Shown here one piece after another: positions 50,388 to 64,000 of a DNA stretch of 64,000 bases; position 1 is the first letter of the stretch, and every line of letters begins with the position of its first letter. Source of the stretch: Medicago truncatula. Taxonomy: Eukaryota > Streptophyta > Magnoliopsida > Fabales > Fabaceae. The notes beneath the pieces are model-generated. The model had not been told where the DNA came from, made no database searches, and saw only the letters and a list, made by a program, of their open reading frames with translations. The stretch is from NCBI RefSeq assembly GCF_003473485.1, contig NC_053042.1, forward strand, positions 5,169,501 through 5,233,500, in the 5' to 3' direction. The translations under genes and the position numbers were made by a program.

Positions 50388-51368
50388 CTTCCACAGCAAT
50401 CAAATTGTAAAATGGGGAAAAACTATGAATCTTTTCCTTTTGAAATTGAAGCTAATAGAAATCACTCCTCAATACCAACCTTCACAATGAGCACAACAAA
50501 ATCAATGTTCAAACATCAATCCATATCAATTATCACTACAATTTGTAAACTTAATCACAACAAATAAAATAAATATAATGTACTAAAGCAACATTGGTAT
50601 CAAGTAGCTAAATAAACCAAAAATGTCACACCCCATTTACCGAAACTTTCAAATTTCCAAACTTTATGTCATGAAAGACCTCACATTCAAATCACTTTTA
50701 TGAAATCAATTCATTCAAAAACAATTTTATCACTGCAAAACCAAACACACACTAAAGTAACATCGGTTACGAGTAGCTAAGTAAATCAAGGATGCAACAA
50801 CCCATTTGCCTACAATTCGAAATTTCCCAACTTTATTTCATGAAATGATTGATACAACACAAGATCACCATACATATATCACTTTCCATTCAACTCACTT
50901 TTAATTAAAAGTCTAAAACCAATTATATATAATCAATTCATTCAAAATCAATTTTCATCACCGCAGAACCAAACACACACAAATAACTAAATAAATGAAG
51001 AATGCAAAACAACCCTTTTACCTATAATTCAAGATTTCCCAACTTTGTACCATGAAATGTTGATACAACACAAGATCACAAGTAAAAACACAAGTACACA
51101 ACAATGGTGAATTATATATATCACAGACTAAGTTTTCTTCTAAACACAATGTAACAAAAAATTGACACGTTCCTGCAACAGAAAATCAAAATATAACAAA
51201 CCCCATGATTGATGGGAACATGAAAAAAAAGAAAAGAAAAATGACAGTTTTTTTGTGAAAAGCAATGATGGGTTTTGTTGATTAGAAAAAGAAATGACAA
51301 AAGGTTTATGCAGAAGAAGAACATGGGTGTAGACAAAAAGGTTAATGGGAACGCAGCTTTGGACTTAC

Positions 51369-51480
51369 CGCAACAGTTTCACAGATTCCAAAAATCTGGA
51401 CTTTTTTGCAGTCTTCAACACACCATGAAAGAGACCCTTCTCTTCAACTTTCTGTTTTTTCTGTCTCTATATTTTCAAAT
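51369..51480 (-). promoter_or_regulatory. Possible non-coding first exon of NPGR1
   Basis: On the minus strand a CT/GA-rich stretch ends in a strong donor, TTGCG|GTAAGTCC, with GT at 51368-51367. The NPGR1 start codon lies about 980 bases further on. A leader exon here with a 5' UTR intron is a reasonable reading, but no transcript evidence is available. The interval between (50400-51360) is AT-rich and holds nothing else I recognise. Confidence 0.4.
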
Positions 51481-54400
51481 TCATTCTTATAATATTCATA
51501 TTTATAGAGCACCCAAAAAAAGTGTATAAAGTTTTGAATAAATAAAGATGAAGCACTTTTTTATAAAATGGAGTGACAACTATGCAGAAACCAATATTTC
51601 ATTTCTTTGTATGGAAGAAAATTTAGATTAGAGATGACACGTTTCATGCAAATTTAAGAAAAATTATCAACTTTATACTACACAAGGAAATATTTATGTA
51701 TATCAATCACATAATTTCGCTCTTTAACTAAAGATAAAGGCCAAATTCATTATATACAAAGTGTGAATAAGTAGGAATTGTAAATTTGGTCAAAAATGTA
51801 GGTATTATACATTTAAATTTGTGTCAATGCATATTAAATATATATGCATTTTTTTTCTTTTTTGGAGGGATCTATGCAGTTATTTACCATATAAGTTGTA
51901 TTTGGTACTTTTTTGTTCATTTGGTACTTCCATATAAGTTGTATTTACATTTTTTTTTTAAATAAAATAATACTTACATGACATAATTAGTTTTAGATAA
52001 ATATAAAACTAATTTTATCAACAATAAATTGATCTAATTACTAAGGAGTTTAACATCGTTAATCAAGTAGTTAGGGGTTTGATTATTTCCTTTTATGTAT
52101 GATAAAAATTTGAGTGTGCTAAAAAAAACCACTTTATGTGTTTATAAATTACTCGACAAAATTAGTCATCTTTGAATTTTGGTGGAAATTTCATACTGAT
52201 AATATAATAGAAAAAAGATAATCATTCAAAAATATAAAACTCGTATATAGCCAAAAATAATCAATTGTTAGTCAAAAAAGAATTTTAAATAATAATTTTA
52301 ACTTTCCTTTTTGACGACATATTTTTTTGACTAAGATAAATGATAAAAACATTTTTTTTTAGGGATGATAAAAATATAAATGTATTCCATAAATTACTCT
52401 TCCTTTTAAATTAATTTTTCATAGGAACTTATTTTTATGAGGACATTACTTAAATGATATTTTTTGAATATAAGATTAAATATGTGTCCTCCTAGCATCG
52501 AAAGTAACTCATATTTGTGATATGTCGAACATTAAATGTAAATTTAATTCCAGTTTGAATATAAGTTCGTTATATTGTAAGAGTTTAGATTTTTTCCTTA
52601 GACCCAACCTCATCCATAATTGACGATCTTTCCGAACCTAGGAAGATGGTTTATTGGATTGAGATATGTTATGCAGAGGAGATGAACTCTTCGTCATCTG
52701 TTGTGAGTCCTTCTCCAGCGGAGGGGGATGTTGCACTTGCACATGTTCTGACGTCCAAGTCGATGAGGGCTTAAGAGAGTGCGGTTAATAATATGATAAA
52801 GATTGAGATTTCTGACTCAAACTTGTGCATTATTATTTATAAGGAATAAGTAGAAGTTTTGGTTGTTAAGCCTTCACCTGGACAGATGTCCATGAGGGAC
52901 ATGTGTAACCATCTGGGGGGTAATATGACATATTGGATTCAGAATGGACGGTCGAGATCTATAGGTCAGAACTGTTATCCAGGAAAATTTAGGATATGAC
53001 ATCGTTTAGACTTGCTTGTCTACAGCGGGCTCGGGTCCAACCCGGATTTGGCTTTGGTCCAGTTCGTAACTAAGAAGCAACGTTTCTAGTCATTCACAAA
53101 TGTTAGACCATTGTAGAAGCAAACATAGTAATTTATGTATTAATACTATAATTTAATTTCATTATATGTTACTAACTGAATTATATTCTTTATGAAAATT
53201 TATTTTACGCACAAATTAGTTAAATTATATTTTTTTATGATACCATTAAATATCCGGTCAAAAAAACAATAACCATAGATGTCGTTTCTTCACAAGAAAA
53301 AAAAAAAAATAAATGTCATAAAACTCCCTTCAAAAAATAAATGTGGTACTTATTTTTCAGCATTGCTTTTAATTACATCAAGTCTGATTTTTTTTTAGGG
53401 GACAAGTTTGACTGTTTTTACGATTGCATGAGTGGCAAAACTCTTTTAAGAGATTTAATATTGTTATATTCTAAACCTAGATTCGAACCCATGATACTCG
53501 AACTTATTTTTTGTTTATGCTTAAGCCTACCGATGTTTGAGACAATTATATGATAATTTTAGTTATATGTAAACAAAGTGATAAGTACCAAATAAATTTA
53601 CATAGAAATTTCATACTCAAATTCAGGTGAAGGTGTTTAGTTTAACAATATCACTGTTGCAATTTGAGTTAAACCTCTATATATTTGTGTCCCTTAAAAA
53701 AATGTGTGTGTATCCGCGTTGCGATGGGTACACATGATCAAAGATTTTAAATTTTGTAAACTATTTTGAAATAATAATAAACTTTTAAGACTAAACTTAT
53801 GACTCAATATAGTTAGATTCATATACCAACTTCAATGATTACTTATTACGTTCTCTTTCTACTTGTATGAAGAATTTTTGTTTTATACAGCTTAGTAAAA
53901 GATCATTCAATTCTTTGTTAAACTAATCTATGAAAGAGTCATAATTTTATTGATTTGTTGACCTCAAACATTATTATCTCCGATCATAATAGTACTGGAT
54001 ACGGTACAGAGTTGCAGCAGATTTTTGGTGGATTGACTTTGAGTTAGCTTCAAGTTTCAACAATGTTATTATCTGAGTTCATACTTTATGTTGATAGTAC
54101 ATGTTTGTAACATATGGAAGTAAAGAGGTTGTTAGAGTTGGAGCAACATTTAATGGATGAAAGTGAAATGAAAGCAAAACCAAAGGCTGTCATGATGGGC
54201 TACTATCAAGAAGTGGCAACATGGCAAAAAGACTCTGAATTTGAAATCGGGTTAACTGCATTAAAAAATTCGAGGCATTCACATAGTCGTCACATCCTTG
54301 ATCGTTGATTCGAAATAGAATGGTGATGTTTATTTAAATTTTGCAAATGAATATCAAAATACGTGATAATTTACCTTCCTACATGAGAATCATCATAGAG

Positions 54401-54492
54401 GATTGCAAATTAAGCTATATCCGATTACTTTCATTATTTATATTTTTCATATGTTAGAAGAATTGCTAATCATGTGCTAATCATATGCCATT
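51481..54492. other. Gene-poor interval upstream of NPGR1
   Basis: AT-rich, with one GC-richer island at about 52600-53080 that looks coding-derived (it reads MVYWIEICYAEEMNSSSSVV at 52649) but is broken by stops and matches nothing I know. A 64-codon frame at 54114-54308 is also unassigned. Confidence 0.35.
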
Positions 54493-55065
54493 CAGAAGCC
54501 TATTATACAAGTTAAATGGATTCCTCCTTTGGATAATATCATCAAAGTTAATGTTGACGGTAGTTCTCTTTCTAATCCTGGAAGATCAGGTTTTGGAGGT
54601 CTTATTAGTGACAATAATGGTGATTGGTTGCTGGATTTTTCTGGATTTTGTGGTATTACTTCTTACTTGGCGGCCGAATTGTATGCCATTTTTCATGGCC
54701 TTTGTATTGCGTATGATGCGGGCTACAAAAACATTATTCTTGAGTCAGATTCTAGGATGGCTCTTGATTTAATCATGTCGGATGTCCAATCTCATCATCC
54801 TCATGCTCCTCTGATTAGTCAGATTGTCCAACTGCAACATCGAGATTGAATTGTTAATTTTCATTATACCCTCCGTCAAGGCAACGAGTGTGCGGATTGG
54901 CTTGCTAAGCATGGTGCTTCTTCTTCGGATACTCTAAAGTCTTGGATTGTTTGCCCTCCTCAACTGCATCATTCCCTTCTGAATGATGCTCTTGGAGTTG
55001 CTCGCTTGAGATTGTAGTTTGATTTTGTTTTTATCATTTCTTCTTGATAAAAAAAAAAAAAAAAA
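54493..55065 (+). mobile_element. LINE 3' end: RNase H domain plus poly(A)
   Basis: 5'-truncated non-LTR retrotransposon. The frame from 54496 reads KPIIQVKWIPPLDNIIKVNV, then VDGSSLSNPGRSGFGG, AAELYAIFHGL, ILESDSRMALDLI and, after one in-frame TGA at 54847 (probably from a Trp codon), NECADWLAKHGASSSDTL, ending TAG at 55015. The four RNase H acidic positions (D of VDGS, E of AAELYA, D of ESDSR, D of CADWL) are present. This RNase H is the C-terminal domain of plant L1-type reverse transcriptases. Seventeen bases of A at 55049-55065 form the tail. Similar sequence before (gctaatcatgtgctaatc) and after (gtgctcatgtgctcatt) may be a decayed target duplication. Confidence 0.82.
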
Positions 55066-56189
55066 GTGCTCATGTGCTCATTATTTAGCCATTTGATTTC
55101 TTTAATTATGATAGTGTTTGAATTGAGAAAACTCCTAATTCTATTGCGGTTGTCTCGGCTTTTAGTTTTGATGTCAGATACTTATTAGTGATATCATTTC
55201 CTCGTCAAAAAATACTCTCAACTTCAATGTTAAATGTTAAAATTTTAAAAAAATTGCTCATCACTAAGAATGTTTAACCATCTACACCACACTACCGAAT
55301 ACACCCATAAAGAGTCGTTTATTGAAGTGATACTATTATGAGAAAAATATTAATATCACAATCCTCGACACACTTGGATCTAACCAAATTTATGTTGGAC
55401 CAACATAATTTAATGGGTCATAAATTTCAACCAATATAAAAAAATGTGATGAATAATATGTTAAAAGAATCTATTACTAATATGTGTATAAGTTCAAAGC
55501 GACCTATAAAAAGTTCTTTTGTGAAAACTGCTCGGATTAGAATTTGAATTAATTTTTTATAACCAAACCACATTTACATATATCCCATAAGTTGTCTTAG
55601 GCTCGTTGCTTCTCCATGGTTTCTTCCTTTTTTGTCATTTTTGCTCTGAGCTCTTAGTCATTGTCTGATGAACCTTGTTGTGAGTTATTCTATGAGTTAC
55701 TTGTGCTAGAATAGTTCCATTATTTGTAATTTTGTATGATTTGTGCATAAATGTATAGATTAATTTTTTTAAGTCGGATAATATTATAATAGATAACAAA
55801 ATTATCTCTAAAAATATTTAACAATGTTACATTCTGAATTTATAACCTCTGGTTAAGACGAAAGAAATCAATTACCCATCCCATCAAAATATTTTTTGAC
55901 CATTTTTTTTTGTTACAAATACTTTTGGGTCTAGAATAATTCCTTTTATTAATATATTTCTTTTGATGTTTAAAAAAAAGTTAACTAAAATTTCTAAATA
56001 TTTAAATCAGAATTTGAATTCAGATTCTCCTAAAAATTTCGCCGAAAAGAACTCATTAACCACTTTCTTATTATTCCATTTTAAATGTTAAATTTAAGTT
56101 TTATTTTAATTATAAAATTAAATTAATCTTGTTCAATTTATCATGTAGTTATTCCATAATTTTGTTTTCATATAAAATTGTTATTTTTT
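55066..56189. other. Intergenic DNA
   Basis: AT-rich. Near 55185 'gtgatatcatttcctcgtc' followed by A's resembles a second LINE-type 3' end, but no upstream coding part is present. Otherwise I see nothing. Confidence 0.35.
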
Positions 56190-56251
56190 TCTTCTCATAC
56201 CCCTGCATATAATAATGCATTGTCCTATCAACTGAGCTATGCTCACGGGAC
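56190..56251 (-). mobile_element. tRNA-derived SINE, 5' end fragment
   Basis: On the minus strand from 56251: gtcccgtgagcatagctcag, then ttgataggacaatgcattat. TAGCTCAGTTGA is a pol III A box and the phrase is the 5' end of a common legume SINE. No B box follows, so the copy is 3'-truncated. Confidence 0.65.
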
Positions 56252-56284
56252 AATGTATTATTTTCTTTAATTAGTAGTAGTTGA

Positions 56285-56565
56285 AAATAAAAGGGTTAAA
56301 TATGTTTTTAGTTCTTACATTTTGCGCTCATTTGAAGAATAGTCTCTACATTTCATTAAATGTTTTTAAAATCCTTACATTTTATCTACGTTATCAAATT
56401 TAGTCCTTGTTGTTAATTCTCTAATAGAATGTTGATGTGTAGTTAGTGAGTCCCAATTATTTTAAGGTTCAATATGTTTTTGATTCCTACATTTTGCGTG
56501 ACTTTAAAGAATAGTCCTTTACATTTTAATAAATGTTTTTAAGGTCACGCAAAATGTTAACAAAT
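56285..56565. repeat. Remnant of a 'ggttaaatatgtttttagt' foldback repeat
   Basis: aagggttaaatatgttttta at the left and repeated 'ttacatttt', 'aatagtc' and 'aaatgtttttaa' phrases resemble the foldback MITE at 15938. Inside it cattttgcgtgac (56490-56502) and gtcacgcaaaatg (56544-56556) form 13-base perfect arms. No target duplication found. From 56566 to 57899 there is no gene; the last part may be the 3' UTR of the MetRS copy. Confidence 0.5.
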
Positions 56566-57899
56566 ACCCTTAAGACAATTGTTAAGAAACTTAAAGAAGA
56601 AATTTTATATTGGGATTGATGCATTCAACATATTAAAACTTGAAAAAGTAACTTTTTCTATATAAAACTTACCAATTCTTTCTAATTTAAAATCTTTAAC
56701 AAAAACCCATATAAAAATAAAAATGAGCCACAATTTTGAGTGATTGCGGAAAAGAACATTTTCAAAAGGTGGCACATGGTGATATCGTTTGAAGAGAACA
56801 TAGGAACATAGGTGTCTACCATGTGAGGTGGGGATGATTTCATTTGAGAATCTAGTAAAAGCAACAGAGAATGCTTTTTATTTTGTCGTCATTTAATTTT
56901 GTGAAGTCCCCCTCGTCGTACATATATAGATCCGCGCCGATTCATATATAATTTTATAGGGTTTCTGTCGTAATGATATATACGCTCCGATTATTATTAT
57001 AAATAAAAATTTATATTTTAAATTTATTTATTAAATATATATTGTCTATAACAAAGATCATATACATTGTTAATTGAATAAATAAATTTAAAATGTAGAT
57101 TTTTATTTATGATAGTAAGCGAAGAGTATACACATGTTAAAAACAACTAAACTAGTAGTTACTCCCCTAACTCTATTTCAAAAATAAACATTACTCACTT
57201 GGATCCCTCCGTCAAGACTTGTTTAATGACACGGTTAACAACAATGACATTTAGTTAAGTGATTAAGTTGGTCCTTGATTTTATCATTCGCTCTAAAAAA
57301 TGATTTTGACTATTAACATTGCAAAAACTATTCCCGACTCTGTCAAACGTTATAATTGAGGGGTTACGAGGTTGTTGTTGAACTTAGAATGATGTTGTTG
57401 AACTTTGAAGGGGTCGCAGTTGAACTTAAAATGCTAAGGTTTTATGTCACTTTGCTGGATTTTACTTTGCTACTAATATTTATGGTGTTTCGTGATGATA
57501 GCAAGATAACCTTGTTTCTGGTCAAATTAAAAAGTAGTATTTTGGAGCTTAAGGTGAATTTATCATGTTTTCCAATTTCTGACTCTTTTATTATTCATTG
57601 ATGTAGCAACCATTTTAATAAAAGCTGGGTAAAGATATGAACTAAATTGAGAGTGAGTGGTCAAATACAAATATTAAAATCACGAACTTTATTCTCAAAA
57701 AAGAAAATATCGAAATTTCTATTCAAAATTTCCATACATACACATGCATAATGCACGTAAATATTCTTGCACGTGTACTATGTTCCCGTATATAAATATT
57801 GTGTATCAAAAAAAAATCTGTGTACACATTAGCAAAAGAATTAGTTTTGCATTACAGAAGTTGGTGAAAACAAAATTAATTCAGAATAGGGCAATGCAT

Positions 57900-63388
<5,489 letters not shown>

Positions 63389-64000
63389 TTTTTTATGCTG
63401 CCTCCTCAAGCTGTTTCTTTCCCGCATATAACATTAGTAAGCACTCTGGGGTTTTTCTGCCCTTAGATGCATCATACGGATTTATCAAATGAAATATTGT
63501 TGATCATAATACAAGTAAAACATCCCTCATTTTTTCTCAATCTTACATAAATCTATCAAATGAAATATTGTTAATCATTTTTCAATTATTTTAACTTTGG
63601 TTTAAGCATAAAGTATAACATTTCAAATATCATTTTTATACTTTCTAAAATAATAATAATCATGATAAACTTCTTTTCATAACACAAAAATATGATTGTT
63701 TTTGCAGGTGATGAAGAAAAGAAAAAACATAAACAAAGAAGATGAAGTTGCGAAAACAGAATCAATAACATAAACAAATCTTCTTTAGAGTGTCTTTGTT
63801 CTTTGTATGGGGGGAACAACAAAACCCTTGACATTTATAAACATGAACATTGTGAAAGAGGAAGAAGATAAATATTTATGGACAGAGAAAGAAAGCAATT
63901 TATGATTTATTCAACAAAATGAATTTTGTTTTGGAAAAGCCAATGCATGTTGTTATACTAATGGTGGTGGAGTTTTTGTTTTGGTAGTAAACAAATATTG
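63389..64000. other. Upstream region of the MetRS copy
   Basis: Probable promoter of the minus-strand MetRS copy. An ATG at 63427, in frame with the one at 63388, would give a longer N-terminus; 63388 (MAVRMNCSLQN) fits the family better. No further gene is visible to the window end. Confidence 0.5.

Noticed and set aside
51121-51336. 71-codon minus-strand frame near the NPGR1 leader
   Set aside because: Phe/Cys-rich text from AT-rich DNA, lying within the probable 5' UTR intron.
54114-54308. 64-codon frame reading VKRLLELEQHLMDESEM
   Set aside because: Looks protein-like but has no recognised family, no neighbours to splice to, and chance cannot be excluded.

Overview
This is plant nuclear DNA. 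It is AT-rich, with spliced genes whose introns follow GT..AG, plant-specific protein families, and a dense population of small DNA transposons. The repeats (a tRNA-derived SINE tail, 'ggtccctgcac'-type foldback elements, a very long Ogre-like LTR) point to a legume (Fabaceae), most likely Medicago or a close relative. The family is inferred from repeat types and protein similarity; no search was run.

Layout. 1-2.9 kb: repeats only (a Stowaway MITE, a 29-bp tandem repeat, hairpins). 2.9-4.7 kb: a two-exon F-box gene (+). 7.1-8.6 kb: a five-exon WLIM2-type LIM gene (-). 10.0 kb: tRNA-Pro(UGG). 11.0-12.7 kb: an Ac-like hAT element and a GC-rich possible insertion. 13.3-15.3 kb: a decayed F-box gene with a duplicated last exon (-). 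15.6-16.6 kb: a Tourist-like element carrying a Mutator-type foldback MITE. 18.6-22.0 kb: a solo LTR with matching 5-bp target duplications. 22-29 kb: gene-poor AT-rich DNA. 29.0-29.9 kb: a ZCF37-like gene (+). 32.5-36.3 kb: an AKAP17A/XE7-like RRM gene (-) with a tandem duplication in its first intron. 37.1-39.3 kb: a Tourist-like element that received two hAT insertions. 40.3-41.3 kb: a small gene for a lipidation-type protein (MGxC start) behind a duplicated 300-bp promoter segment. 43.3-43.9 kb: an intronless plastid-type GNAT acetyltransferase lying between two copies of a roughly 2.4-kb duplicated block; the second block carries a pseudogene of the small gene. 46.5-50.4 kb: NPGR1, a calmodulin-binding TPR protein (-). 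54.5-55.1 kb: the 3' end of a LINE (RNase H domain). 57.9-63.4 kb: an organellar methionyl-tRNA synthetase gene (OVA1 type, -) that is mostly well conserved but has lost its HIGH motif, one internal exon and a piece near the C-terminus.

The genes do not form a pathway; this is an ordinary plant gene neighbourhood. I found no undescribed multi-gene system. The most notable points are the decaying MetRS copy, the duplicated block around the GNAT gene, the nested transposons with readable target-site duplications, and the solo LTR. Exon limits were read from reading frame, protein conservation and splice dinucleotides and have not been tested against transcripts.
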